From CAZDBA01 sp964503615 (GTDB lineage Bacteria; Planctomycetota; Planctomycetia; Pirellulales; Pirellulaceae), in contig CAZDBA010000021.1 in NCBI GenBank assembly GCA_964503615.1, positions 1 through 40,700 on the forward strand: a stretch of DNA of 40,700 bases, in the 5' to 3' direction. The stretch's first letter is position 1. Every line of letters starts with the position of its first letter. This document shows, piece by piece, positions 16,331 to 24,537 of this stretch. The notes under the pieces were generated by a model. That model ran no database searches and was not told where the DNA came from. It saw only the letters and a list, made by a program, of their open reading frames with translations. The position numbers were made by a program, and so were the translations under genes.

Positions 16331-17182
16331 ATGTTTAAAAGAAACGACTGCGCTGCATGGGTCGTACCGCTATTTCCTTGTGCAATTCTCTTGTGCATTT
16401 TGGCAGTGCTTTCCGGATGCTCGCGCGATTCGAGTGCAACTCGGATCCAATTATCCGGCTCCAGCACTTTGGGGCCCTTGGCGGAGGAGATTGGTAAACG
16501 GTACGAGGAACTGAACCCTGGGGTTCGCATCGAAGTTCAAACAGGCGGATCGTCCCGAGGGATTGCCGAAGCCAAAAGTGGATTGGCTGATATCGGAATG
16601 TCTTCGCGGGCGTTGAAAAGCTCAGAAAAAGATGGCCGGATAGCGTGGCCGATCGCGATGGATGGTGTCTGCTTTATCGTTCACAAAAACAACCCTGTTG
16701 GTGAACTTTCACGAGCCCAGCTACTTTCGATATTGAACGGCGACATCGACAACTGGAGCGAGCTGGGAGGCGCCGAGGGTTCAATTATCTTTATCAATCG
16801 AGCCGCCGGCAGAAGTGAGCTGGAGTTGGTGACCAAGTTCTTTGATGTCAAATCCGCTGAGATCAACGTCGATCTCGTGGCAGGTGAAAATCAGCAAGGT
16901 ATAAAAATGGTCGCCACGACTCCCAAGTCGATTTGCTACATGTCGGTGGGAGCCAGCGAAGACGCGATCCAACATGGCGAGGCGATCCGGACTTTGCCAC
17001 TAGACGGCGTGGAAGCATCGGTCAGCAACGTCGAATCAGGAAAATTCCCACTTTCTCGACCTTTGATCTTTGTCACGAACGATCAACCGACCGAAGCGTT
17101 AACTGACTTTATTAACTTCGCGCAATCCGACCAAGTCGTTGATTTGCTGCGGGAACTTTCGTATGTCCCGATATCCAAGTGA
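16331..17182 (+). CDS. pstS: Phosphate ABC transporter substrate-binding lipoprotein PstS
   Basis: A 283-residue protein starting at ATG 16331 behind a strong SD (AAGAAGGACTT). It has a signal peptide with lipobox LSGC (Cys30). The mature part carries PstS-family phosphate-binding signatures: LSGSSTLGPLAEEIG and TGGSSRGIAEAKSGLADIGMSSR, then the NRAAGRSE stretch. It binds inorganic phosphate outside the cytoplasmic membrane and delivers it to PstCA. Such proteins discriminate against arsenate to varying degrees, which matters here because the divergent operon handles arsenic. It is the first gene of pstSCAB and overlaps pstC by 20 bp. The length is somewhat short for the family, but the domain looks complete. 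Confidence 0.93.
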   Translation: MFKRNDCAAWVVPLFPCAILLCILAVLSGCSRDSSATRIQLSGSSTLGPLAEEIGKRYEELNPGVRIEVQTGGSSRGIAEAKSGLADIGMSSRALKSSEKDGRIAWPIAMDGVCFIVHKNNPVGELSRAQLLSILNGDIDNWSELGGAEGSIIFINRAAGRSELELVTKFFDVKSAEINVDLVAGENQQGIKMVATTPKSICYMSVGASEDAIQHGEAIRTLPLDGVEASVSNVESGKFPLSRPLIFVTNDQPTEALTDFINFAQSDQVVDLLRELSYVPISK

Positions 17183-18041
17183 CACGACTACGCGGCGGGT
17201 CCTGCAGGCGGTTGCGTCTCTGGCCGTCTTGCTGGTTGGAATGATCACGGTGTTTCTGTTCATCGAATCGCGTCAGGCGATTGGTGAACTTGGGACAAGA
17301 TTGTTCTCTGATCGGTCGTGGCATCCCTCCGAGACCGCTGAGGGCTCGTTTGGAATTCTGCCCATTATTGTTGGCACTCTCGCCGTTGGGTTGGGTGCTA
17401 TTTTGATCGCCGCACCGGCTGGCGTGGCTTCGGCCGTCTTTAGCCAGTTCTACGCACCAGCACCGGTCGCATTTTTCTACCGTCGGATTGTTGAACTGTT
17501 GGTCGGGATTCCGTCGGTGGTTTTTGGGTTCTGGGGGTTGGTTGTACTTTGTCCCGTGATCGCGCGGGTGGCGTCCTGGTTTGGAAGAGACACAGGAATC
17601 AGTCTTGTCGCTGCCATCCTGATCGTCGCGATGATGATTTTGCCAACAGTAATGCTTGTCGCTGAGAGCGCGATCAAGTCGGTTCGCAAGGAGTATGTTT
17701 CCGGCGCGGCTGCCTTGGGAATGGGTAAATTCTCGATTATTAAAAACATCGTTCTGCCGGAATCCAAAGTCGGAATTGTTACCGGGATCGTGTTGGCGAT
17801 TGCCAGAGCGATCGGTGAAACGATGGCCGTATTGATGGTGGCCGGTAGCGTTGCGAAGGTTCCCAAGAGTTTGTTCGACCCAGTCCTTACGTTAACGGCC
17901 AGTATCGCCTCGGAAATGGGTTACGCGTTGGGCGTTCATCGCTCGACCTTGTTTCTGGCGGGATTGGTTTTGCTGGGATTGGTAGCCGCTTTTTACTCGT
18001 TGGAGATCTTGCTTCGACGATTTGTGTGGAGGGCAAGCTGA
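17163..18041 (+). CDS. pstC: Phosphate ABC transporter permease PstC
   Basis: The start is taken at ATG 17163 (MSRYPSD), inside the end of pstS; the upstream alternative at 17139 lacks support. The 292-residue membrane protein has about six hydrophobic segments and the ABC permease EAA-type loop (GAAALGMGKFSIIKNIVLPES). LARAIGET-like residues (IARAIGETMAV), typical of Pst permeases, follow. With PstA it forms the channel for phosphate import driven by PstB. It ends in TGATG, sharing one base with pstA and with GGAGG positioned for the next start. Confidence 0.93.
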   Translation: MSRYPSDTTTRRVLQAVASLAVLLVGMITVFLFIESRQAIGELGTRLFSDRSWHPSETAEGSFGILPIIVGTLAVGLGAILIAAPAGVASAVFSQFYAPAPVAFFYRRIVELLVGIPSVVFGFWGLVVLCPVIARVASWFGRDTGISLVAAILIVAMMILPTVMLVAESAIKSVRKEYVSGAAALGMGKFSIIKNIVLPESKVGIVTGIVLAIARAIGETMAVLMVAGSVAKVPKSLFDPVLTLTASIASEMGYALGVHRSTLFLAGLVLLGLVAAFYSLEILLRRFVWRAS

Positions 18042-18898
18042 TGTACGGGCAACTCCCTTCTTCGAACAAATGGTCGGAAAAGATCTTCGCGTCTTTTTTC
18101 TGGTTGGTGGCGATCGTCGTCAGCGGGTTTTTTGTGTGGTTGGTTGCGGACGTGGTGATCCATGGCGTGTCAGGTTTGAGCTTCGAGTTTTTGACTGGGC
18201 ATCCGCGCCGATTTGGCACCGAAGGCGGCATCTTGCCCATGATTTGCTCGACGTTGCTCATTTTGCTGGTAGCGCTTGTCGTTGCTGTGCCCCTTTCTAT
18301 TGCGACCGCAATATACTTGGCCGAATTTTCCCGCGGCAGCTATTTGAGTTTCCTGATTGAACGCGGTTTGATCATTTTGGCTTCGGTCCCCTCGATCGTC
18401 TTTGGGCTGTTTGGCTTCGCCGTTTTCTGTAACTACCTCGGGATGGGATACTCGATTTTGAGCGGTGGTTTGACCGTGGCCTGTATGATTTTGCCGATTC
18501 TGATTCGATCGATTCAGGCAGGCTTGGAAACGGTGCCTGATGAATATCGACAGGCGGCCTCAGCTTTGGCAATCAGTCGAACCACAACCGTGATCAAGAT
18601 CCTGTTACCGGCGGCCGCGCCAGGTCTGATCGTCGGATTGGTGCTGGGGATAGGGCGAGTTTTGGCCGAGACTGCCGCTTTGTTGTTTACCAGTGGTTCT
18701 GTCGACCGGATGCCAGGCGACCTGTTTGATTCAGGAAGGACTTTATCGATTCATATTTACAAGTTGTCCGACTACAAAGCGGGTGAAACGAACGCATATA
18801 CAACCGCGTTGGTTTTGTTGATAATGCTGCTTACCATCAACTTGTTTGCGATCACGATCACCGATCGCCTGCTCAAACGCCGAGTCAACGTAATTTAA
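18041..18898 (+). CDS. pstA: Phosphate ABC transporter permease PstA
   Basis: The start is ATG 18041, overlapping the pstC stop by one base (TGATG) with GGAGG 10-15 nt upstream; the GTG at 18026 would sit on that SD and is rejected. The 285-residue product has six predicted membrane segments, the EAA-like loop QAASALAISRTTTVIKILLPA, and IGRVLAETAALLFTSGS, characteristic of PstA. It pairs with PstC in the transporter core. Its TAATG junction overlaps the pstB start by one base, so the four genes are tightly coupled. Confidence 0.93.
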   Translation: MYGQLPSSNKWSEKIFASFFWLVAIVVSGFFVWLVADVVIHGVSGLSFEFLTGHPRRFGTEGGILPMICSTLLILLVALVVAVPLSIATAIYLAEFSRGSYLSFLIERGLIILASVPSIVFGLFGFAVFCNYLGMGYSILSGGLTVACMILPILIRSIQAGLETVPDEYRQAASALAISRTTTVIKILLPAAAPGLIVGLVLGIGRVLAETAALLFTSGSVDRMPGDLFDSGRTLSIHIYKLSDYKAGETNAYTTALVLLIMLLTINLFAITITDRLLKRRVNVI

Positions 18899-19680
18899 TG
18901 TCTGAAGCAACGAATCCGCCCCTTCTGAAACTTACTGACGTCACCGTTAGTTACGGTGCCCAGATCGCGATACGCAATGTCGATTTGGATATCGAGGCGA
19001 ATAAGATAACCGGGCTGATCGGGCCGAGTGGATGCGGCAAAAGCAGTTTGCTGGCGGCGATCAACCGGATGACCGACCTGATTACCGATTGCAAGGTGGA
19101 AGGAAGTATCAAGTTCAAGTCGGAGGAGTTGCTCGGCAACAAAGTCGATTTAGTCGGGTTGCGACGCAGGATCGGCATGATCTTTCAGAAGCCTAACCCG
19201 TTTCCGGTTTCGATTCGCAAGAACATTACGTTGCCGCTCAAGGAGCATGGGCTTGGCGACGCGCAGCAGCGAAGCGAAAAGATCGAATCGGTTTTGCGGG
19301 CAGCTGGTTTATGGGACGAAGTCAAAGATCGGTTGGGCGCGTCGGCGCTCAGTCTGTCCGGGGGCCAGCAACAGCGATTGTGTATCGCGCGTGCCTTGGC
19401 TTTGAATCCAGAAGTCATTTTGTTTGACGAACCGTGCAGCGCGCTCGACCCGATGGCCAGCGGTGTCGTCGAAGATTTAATCTCCAGCCTGGCACAAAAG
19501 GCAACGATCGTTCTGGTGTCACACGACATCGCTCAAGCCCGCAGAATCGCCGACCAGATCGCGGTATTCTGGTTCGAAAACAACGCTGGCCGATTAGTCG
19601 AAGTATGTTGTGACAAAGATCAATTCGAAAAATCAACTCACCCCATTACCCGGTGCTTCATCGATGGCACACGATGTTGA
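18898..19680 (+). CDS. pstB: Phosphate ABC transporter ATP-binding protein PstB
   Basis: A 260-residue ABC ATPase with Walker A GPSGCGKSS (residues 42-50), the Q-loop near MIFQKPNPFP (the PNPFP signature is typical of PstB), signature LSGGQQQR, Walker B VILFDEPCSALDP and the H-loop VLVSHD. It powers phosphate import through PstCA. It starts at ATG 18898, overlapping pstA by one base, and closes the pst operon. No phoU, phoR or phoB lies beside it in this window, so regulation by phosphate cannot be read from context. Confidence 0.95.
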   Translation: MSEATNPPLLKLTDVTVSYGAQIAIRNVDLDIEANKITGLIGPSGCGKSSLLAAINRMTDLITDCKVEGSIKFKSEELLGNKVDLVGLRRRIGMIFQKPNPFPVSIRKNITLPLKEHGLGDAQQRSEKIESVLRAAGLWDEVKDRLGASALSLSGGQQQRLCIARALALNPEVILFDEPCSALDPMASGVVEDLISSLAQKATIVLVSHDIAQARRIADQIAVFWFENNAGRLVEVCCDKDQFEKSTHPITRCFIDGTRC

Positions 19681-19891
19681 ACTCAGCGCTCGAAACCTAA
19701 CAACTTTCCTCAAAGCGGTTTTTCTACTTTTGGGCAGTCGAGAGAATCTGTGATCGAGTTATCTTTGTTAAACTATTTGAGCAGTCAGTTGTTTAATTGC
19801 AAGTCTGGCGAAAAAACAGCCAAATTTATTGGATTGTTAGTAAGTTATCTGTTTGGACGTCGTCACCGTAAAACGTAAGCCAGAGATTTTC

Positions 19892-20650
19892 ATGGTCGTA
19901 GATTTAATTATTCCAGCGCTTAACGAAGAGGGCTCTATTGCACTTGTGATAAACGATCTCCCGGAAGTTCGCTCGATCATTGTCGTCGACAATGGTTGTA
20001 CAGATCGAACTCCCGAAATCGCAAAAGCAGAGGGTGCCTTGGTGGTGGAAGAACCAAATCGTGGTTATGGAGCGGCTTGTCTCAGAGGCTTACAGTATAT
20101 CGAACAACAAATTGAAGTTGGGTTATCCCCCCCTGATGTGGTTGCATTTCTGGACGCCGATTACAGTGATCATCCAGACCATTTAACAAGTCTTCTGGAG
20201 CCAATCGAAGACGATAATTTTGATTTTGTGCTGGGTTCGAGGATCCTTGGCGAAAGAGAACCGGGTTCGATGACTCCGCAAAGCTACTTCGGAAACAAAC
20301 TTGCATGTTTTTTGATGCGAGTTTTTTTTGGAGGGCGCTATACCGACTTGGGGCCGTTTCGGGCGATTAGGTATTCCGCGCTAAGACACTTGAAGATGGT
20401 TGATGAAAACTACGGTTGGACTATCGAAATGCAAATCAAAGCAACCCGCGCAAAACTCAGAACAAAAGAGATTCCAGTTCCGTACCGTAAGCGGATTGGC
20501 ACCAGCAAAATCAGCGGCACCATTTCGGGGTCCGTGAAAGCCGGTGTAAAAATTCTCTACACTGTTGCGAAATATGGACTTCAATCACGCAAACACAGTA
20601 AAATTAGCCGTTTTGAACCCAACCCTGATAAACCGGCAAATTTGCCTTGA
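19892..20650 (+). CDS. GT2 glycosyltransferase, polyprenyl-phosphate-sugar synthase-like
   Basis: The ATG at 19892 (MVVDLIIPALNEEGS) is preferred over an upstream TTG, because the conserved GT2 fold begins there directly. The 252-residue enzyme has the nucleotide-sugar site (VDNGCTDRTPEIA), the DADYSDHPDH metal-binding motif and a DLGPFRAIR stretch with a GWTIEMQIKA motif, as in dolichyl-phosphate glucose/mannose synthase-like enzymes. No C-terminal membrane segment is evident, so it may act at the cytoplasmic face. Such enzymes load sugars onto a polyprenyl phosphate that GT-C enzymes then use, and two GT-C paralogs lie nearby. Arsenosugar clusters often contain GT2 genes, but this one lies beyond pstB, 211 bp downstream, so the link is inference. 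Confidence 0.85.
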   Translation: MVVDLIIPALNEEGSIALVINDLPEVRSIIVVDNGCTDRTPEIAKAEGALVVEEPNRGYGAACLRGLQYIEQQIEVGLSPPDVVAFLDADYSDHPDHLTSLLEPIEDDNFDFVLGSRILGEREPGSMTPQSYFGNKLACFLMRVFFGGRYTDLGPFRAIRYSALRHLKMVDENYGWTIEMQIKATRAKLRTKEIPVPYRKRIGTSKISGTISGSVKAGVKILYTVAKYGLQSRKHSKISRFEPNPDKPANLP

Positions 20651-20674
20651 ATTTAAAATAGAAGGAGCTTCACT

Positions 20675-21598
20675 ATGAAATCGTTTATCCTGCCCTTGGC
20701 AGCCATCTTTGCATCTCTTGGATTATTCCTTTCCGATGCTGATGCCCAAAGCCAAAACCGAGCGGCAAACCCTGCGCGCCAGTTAACTCTGGGCCCTATC
20801 GTTCCGGAGGCCCAGCAGGTTTCTATGAATGATATTGATCACGAGCCGTGGGACACTTTGTTGCAAAAGTACGTCAATGAAACGGGAGTCAACTACAAGG
20901 CTTGGCATGCCAGCCAGGAAGATTTGAATAGTTTGGATCAGTACATCGCAACGTTGTCGCACGCAAGTGCCCGCCAGCCTGCTGATGCTGCAAATCAAAT
21001 GGCGTACTGGATCAATGCCTACAACGCGGTAACCATCAAAGGGATTATGCAGGAGTATCCTACTACCAGTATCCGAAACTTTACGTCTGAAACGGGTGGG
21101 TACAACGTTTGGAAGAATCTGTTGTTGAATGTTGCCGGACAACAGATCTCATTGGATTCGATGGAAAACCAGATCCTCCGTCCGATGGGTGACTTCCGTA
21201 TCCACTTTGCAATTGTTTGTGCATCGAAAGGCTGCCCGCCACTATCAAATCGTGCATTTGATGGCGAGTGTCTCGAAGATCAGCTTGCTGCCAGTTCAAA
21301 GACGTTTTTCGCGCAAGCTCAGAACTTTCAGTACGACCCAAACCAAGGGACTATGAAACTCTCCTCAATTATCCAGTGGTTTCCAGGTGACTTTGGCGCT
21401 GATCAAGCTGCGCAACTTCGGGCAATCGCAAAGTACCTACCGACGGAACAGGCCCAAGCTGCCGCCAATGCAAATTCAGCCAGAGTTTCCTATCTGGATT
21501 ACGATTGGGGGCTCAATGCCCAACCCGAAGCTGAGCAAGGCAGCCAAAACCGATCTGGTAGCCAGTCCAAGCAAGGTAGCCAAAACAGAACTCCTTAA
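20675..21598 (+). CDS. Secreted DUF547 protein
   Basis: A 307-residue protein with a good SD (AGAAGGAGC) and a signal peptide (LPLAAIFASLGLFLSDADA). The DUF547 domain is shown by WINAYNAVTIKGIM, FAIVCASKGCPPLSNRAF and IIQWFPGDFG. The two Cys in CASKGCPPL match those of the DUF547 protein in the ars operon. The tail is low-complexity, rich in Gln, Ser, Gly and Asn. It follows the GT2 gene by 24 bp, probably in one transcript. Why two DUF547 proteins, one anchored and one secreted, sit on either side of the arsenic/phosphate block is unknown. Confidence 0.87.
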   Translation: MKSFILPLAAIFASLGLFLSDADAQSQNRAANPARQLTLGPIVPEAQQVSMNDIDHEPWDTLLQKYVNETGVNYKAWHASQEDLNSLDQYIATLSHASARQPADAANQMAYWINAYNAVTIKGIMQEYPTTSIRNFTSETGGYNVWKNLLLNVAGQQISLDSMENQILRPMGDFRIHFAIVCASKGCPPLSNRAFDGECLEDQLAASSKTFFAQAQNFQYDPNQGTMKLSSIIQWFPGDFGADQAAQLRAIAKYLPTEQAQAAANANSARVSYLDYDWGLNAQPEAEQGSQNRSGSQSKQGSQNRTP

Positions 21599-21627
21599 GG
21601 TGCTACCAAAGACGATCAGCGTCTCAA

Positions 21628-21648
21628 GAATCTTGAAGTCCAAGATTC
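21628..21648 (+). terminator. Hairpin downstream of the DUF547 gene, possible terminator
   Basis: GAATCTTG (21628-21635) and CAAGATTC (21641-21648) form a perfect 8-bp stem with a 5-nt loop, 30 bp after the stop codon. The T-run is displaced (TTTTTT at about 21662-21667), so termination is uncertain. Confidence 0.45.
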
Positions 21649-21702
21649 AAACAATACTTACTTTTTTCGACCCTTTCCAGAAACTTTTTACGAGAGAAAA
21701 AC

Positions 21703-22188
21703 ATGAAATTCAAACTCAGTTTGATCGCCGTTCCCGTTGCCTTGATGATGTTCGCTTCTATCGCAAACGCGCAATCAGGATCTCGCTCAGCAGCCCCAAT
21801 TCAGTCTTTTACGCCTTCTCAGTCTTTTGCGCCTTCTGCAGGTTCAGGAACTCGAGTTGCACCTTCAGTAGGTTCGGAAACTCGATTTTCGGCTCCACCA
21901 GTTACATCATCGGCTCCGATCATCTCCAGCCCTTCGACAGTGTATTCTTCACCGGTAACTTCTTTCCCGCAGCAGAGTTTTTCAGCACCTTCGACCGTGA
22001 TTAGCGGATCAAGTTGTGGCTGCTCAGGCGGAACTGTGTACTCAGCACCGTCTTATTCACCTGCACCGGTATACTCTTCTGCACCTGTTTATTCTGCGCC
22101 TGTTTATTCAGCACCCCAGCCGATTATCAACAACTACACCCCTGCTCCCATTCATGGTGGTAGCTGTGGTTGTGGATGCGGGTACTAA
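21703..22188 (+). CDS. Secreted Ser/Pro/Ala-rich repeat protein with CGCGCGY-like end
   Basis: A 161-residue protein with a clear signal peptide (SLIAVPVALMMFASIANA). The rest is low complexity: QSFAPS-type repeats (about residues 35-60), then VYSAP/VYSSAP units (about 105-145). Short Cys/Gly clusters are seen in SSCGCSGG and at the terminal GSCGCGCGY. No globular domain is visible, so it looks like a structural, surface or matrix protein. It shares its architecture and -CGY end with the Gly-rich protein at 40208-40528. It is followed by two stem-loops. Alternative frames across the same bases are long only because of the repetitive composition. Confidence 0.75.
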   Translation: MKFKLSLIAVPVALMMFASIANAQSGSRSAAPIQSFTPSQSFAPSAGSGTRVAPSVGSETRFSAPPVTSSAPIISSPSTVYSSPVTSFPQQSFSAPSTVISGSSCGCSGGTVYSAPSYSPAPVYSSAPVYSAPVYSAPQPIINNYTPAPIHGGSCGCGCGY

Positions 22189-22211
22189 AGAAATTGGTTA
22201 GTAAACCTGGG

Positions 22212-22237
22212 GAGCAATTTTAACCGATTGCTCTTTT
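22212..22237 (+). terminator. Rho-independent terminator
   Basis: GAGCAAT (22212-22218) pairs with ATTGCTC (22227-22233) across 8 nt, followed by TTTT. It is 24 bp downstream of the Ser/Pro/Ala-rich gene. Confidence 0.7.
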
Positions 22238-22277
22238 GAATTGGAAACGGTTGCCGACGACTGTTTCACAGAAATAA

Positions 22278-22323
22278 GCTCCCATAAGTCTGGTATTTTT
22301 CCGGTACTTTTGGGAGCCTATTT
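22278..22323 (+). terminator. Second stem-loop, probable terminator
   Basis: GCTCCCA (22278-22284) and TGGGAGC (22311-22317) flank an inner AAGT/ACTT pairing, followed by a T-rich TATTTATT. It forms a long, imperfect hairpin before the next gene. Confidence 0.6.
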
Positions 22324-22377
22324 ATTAGCCCAACCGTGGTGCAAAAATAGCTACAACTCAAGCTTTGGATTAGTTAG

Positions 22378-24234
22378 TTGATAGATCAGCAAGTTGAAAA
22401 GTCGCCTTCCTCGTCTGGTTCACTAAATTCAATTGTACCTTTGGTGTTAATCGGCGCGGGGCTGCTCGGACTAATTCTGGTGGTCTGCTATTTGTCCCAG
22501 TCGTTTTCATACGAAAGGACCAAGGGACGACCGATCGTTGAGTTCTTTTCGGTCAGCTTGGTCGCGTGTCTGATTTCCCTTTTAGGCCTCTTACTCGGAT
22601 TGCGTATTGTTGGTAACCGGAAGCGGGTGTTCGGGGTCATCATCTTTTTTGCAGTCGTACTGAGGCTGGCATTCGTTTTTACGAATCCAATTTTGGAAAT
22701 CGACTACTACCGCTATCTTTGGGATGGGATCGCCGCAAACAACGGGGTGTCTCCTTATAAATTCTCCCCCGAAACAGTTCTGGGCGGTAATCTGGACGAC
22801 CCGCAATTAGAAAAACTCCAGCAGTTGATCGAAGAACAACCCACGCTGAAAACAGTTGTTTCTCGTATCCATTACCCACAGTACACGACGCTCTACCCTC
22901 CTGTCAGCCAGTGGGTTTTTCGAATAACTACTTTCCTGGTACCCGATCACGTTTCCGCTGAATGGCATTTTGTTGCAATCAAGATCGCATTATCGATTAT
23001 TGATTTAGGGACCGTTCTATGCCTGGCTTGGATGATCTCGTTTTTGGGGAAACACCCCGCTTGGTTGATCGCTTATGCTTGGAATCCATTGGTTTTGAAG
23101 GAGATCGCCAACGGAGGCCACCTCGATTCAATCGCGATCTTTTTTATGACTTTCGGATTAGGCGTGTTTTTCTGGGGGCTTGCTCGGACCCGGATGAAGA
23201 GCCAAACGGATGTTGGCTTCTTCGAATCAAATGATTTTAAACTTTTGTGGTGGGCTCCGCTCAGTGGTGCCCTGTTGGCGTTGGGAATTGGAGCAAAACT
23301 CTTTCCTGTCATTCTGATGCCCGCGGTGCTTTTTTATCTGTTTGTGAAAAGCCGATGGGTCGAGTTAGTGTTGCTGGGGGCCAGTTGTGCCTTGGTTGGA
23401 TATGTCGTGCTGTCGCCGATGTTTGAGAAGAACGAAGATCCGAAAGTTGCCCAAACGGAGGACGAAGAATTTGTACTGGAAATCGTAGTTGCTCAAGCTC
23501 AGGATTCTTCAGCGTCCAGAAATGAAGATGGGCTTACCGCTTTCATGTCTACATGGCGAATGAACGATGCGATTTTCAGTTTCGTTTACCAAAATGTCGA
23601 GTACGATTACGATCCGGACAAACCAGTTCCTTGGTACGTTAGGGTTCCCAATAAAGAAAGACAGGAATGGTACAAGAGACCTGTCCCTTCCAGTTCTCCT
23701 GGCGGTAGAGATGATTTCAGGATTACGCTTGGAGGTCTGGATGTAATCGTTGGCAACCCTGCCTATTTTATAGCGAGGCTCGTTACGGTTGTCTTGTTTG
23801 GACTGTTCTACTTGTGTGTACTCTACAAATTTGTCAAGAACTCGATTGTTGAGGAATCGCAATCTCGAACTCAAAGCGTCGAAGACTTGGCCGGTTGGCT
23901 GTTTCTGATTATGGGCGTATTCTTCTTTCTGCAACCAACTCAAAATCCATGGTATTGGGTTTGGGCGATGCCACTGGTTTGCTTTGCGAAAAACCGTGGT
24001 TGGTTGTTTGTTTCCATGATCTTGTTCACGTACTATCTCAGATTCTGGTTCCGGGAGAGGGGGCAAAGTCATGAGCTTTGGGGCCAAACCTACAAGGGTA
24101 TCGATTTGTTCGATCACTGTATTGGCTGGGTTGAATTTTCAACTGTCTTGGCAGTCTTGCTGATTGGCTTCATTATCCAAAAAACAAAACAGTTGAAATC
24201 CAGCAGTGCTCCCGCTGCGAGCAATCTCCTATAG
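22378..24234 (+). CDS. Polytopic GT-C-type glycosyltransferase (paralog 2)
   Basis: A 618-residue membrane protein with about 10-12 hydrophobic segments. It shares with the protein at 6450-8156 the loop motif LEIDYYRYLWDG (about residues 106-117), NNGVSPYKFSPE, WNPLVLKEIANGGHLDS and FLQPTQNPWYWVWAMP. By analogy with GT-C enzymes, the acidic residues of the first motif would be catalytic and the donor a polyprenyl-phosphate sugar. The frame opens directly after an in-frame stop (22375-22377) and the only usable upstream start is TTG 22378 with a weak SD. It is somewhat longer than paralog 1, with an extra hydrophilic loop around residues 340-440. Its substrate is unknown. Confidence 0.77.
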   Translation: MIDQQVEKSPSSSGSLNSIVPLVLIGAGLLGLILVVCYLSQSFSYERTKGRPIVEFFSVSLVACLISLLGLLLGLRIVGNRKRVFGVIIFFAVVLRLAFVFTNPILEIDYYRYLWDGIAANNGVSPYKFSPETVLGGNLDDPQLEKLQQLIEEQPTLKTVVSRIHYPQYTTLYPPVSQWVFRITTFLVPDHVSAEWHFVAIKIALSIIDLGTVLCLAWMISFLGKHPAWLIAYAWNPLVLKEIANGGHLDSIAIFFMTFGLGVFFWGLARTRMKSQTDVGFFESNDFKLLWWAPLSGALLALGIGAKLFPVILMPAVLFYLFVKSRWVELVLLGASCALVGYVVLSPMFEKNEDPKVAQTEDEEFVLEIVVAQAQDSSASRNEDGLTAFMSTWRMNDAIFSFVYQNVEYDYDPDKPVPWYVRVPNKERQEWYKRPVPSSSPGGRDDFRITLGGLDVIVGNPAYFIARLVTVVLFGLFYLCVLYKFVKNSIVEESQSRTQSVEDLAGWLFLIMGVFFFLQPTQNPWYWVWAMPLVCFAKNRGWLFVSMILFTYYLRFWFRERGQSHELWGQTYKGIDLFDHCIGWVEFSTVLAVLLIGFIIQKTKQLKSSSAPAASNLL

Positions 24235-24537
24235 TCGATTGACAAAGTTGATGGCAGATTTTGTTCGCGCGTGCCGCAGCGGCTTTTGGTCATTCGGATG
24301 CATTGATCAGGTTGAGGAACCACAGATAAACCCAAATGAACACAGGTAAAAACGATCATGTCATCCGTGTCCATCTGTGGTTCCAAAAAACTACGAACCC
24401 ATCTCCGGTGATGAGACGAAAATCGGCGCGGGCGACGTCCACCACGCCGCATACTCTTGCGGATTAAGGCCGAGCCGTCGAAGGTGGCAAGAAGAAACAA
24501 GCCGCGCTTGAAAATCAGGCGCAATCTCAATCAGAAG
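24235..24537. other. Intergenic region with a dispersed-repeat-like hairpin
   Basis: About 300 bp between two convergent genes. It contains the palindromic element at 24316-24384. A minus-strand frame at 24114-24530 covers this region but overlaps the end of the GT-C gene and the repeat, so it is not called. Confidence 0.55.
24316..24384. repeat. ACCACAGAT-type palindromic intergenic element
   Basis: GGAACCACAGAT (24316-24327) and ATCTGTGGTTCC (24373-24384) are perfect 12-bp inverted arms. Partly paired inner blocks read AACACAGG and CCGTGTCC. Elements built from ACCACAGAT/GAACAC units are, from memory, scattered through many planctomycete and verrucomicrobial genomes. Confidence 0.6.

Noticed and set aside
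18026..18040. Upstream GTG start for pstA
   Set aside because: The GTG lies on the GGAGG needed for the ATG at 18041, which also gives the TGATG overlap typical of the operon.
21387..22004. 205-codon plus-strand frame
   Set aside because: It joins the DUF547 tail to the Ser/Pro/Ala-rich gene in another frame and has no signal peptide or domain; the repeats keep the frame open by chance.
24114..24530. 138-codon minus-strand frame
   Set aside because: It overlaps the end of the GT-C gene and runs through the ACCACAGAT element, as expected for repeat-derived open frames.
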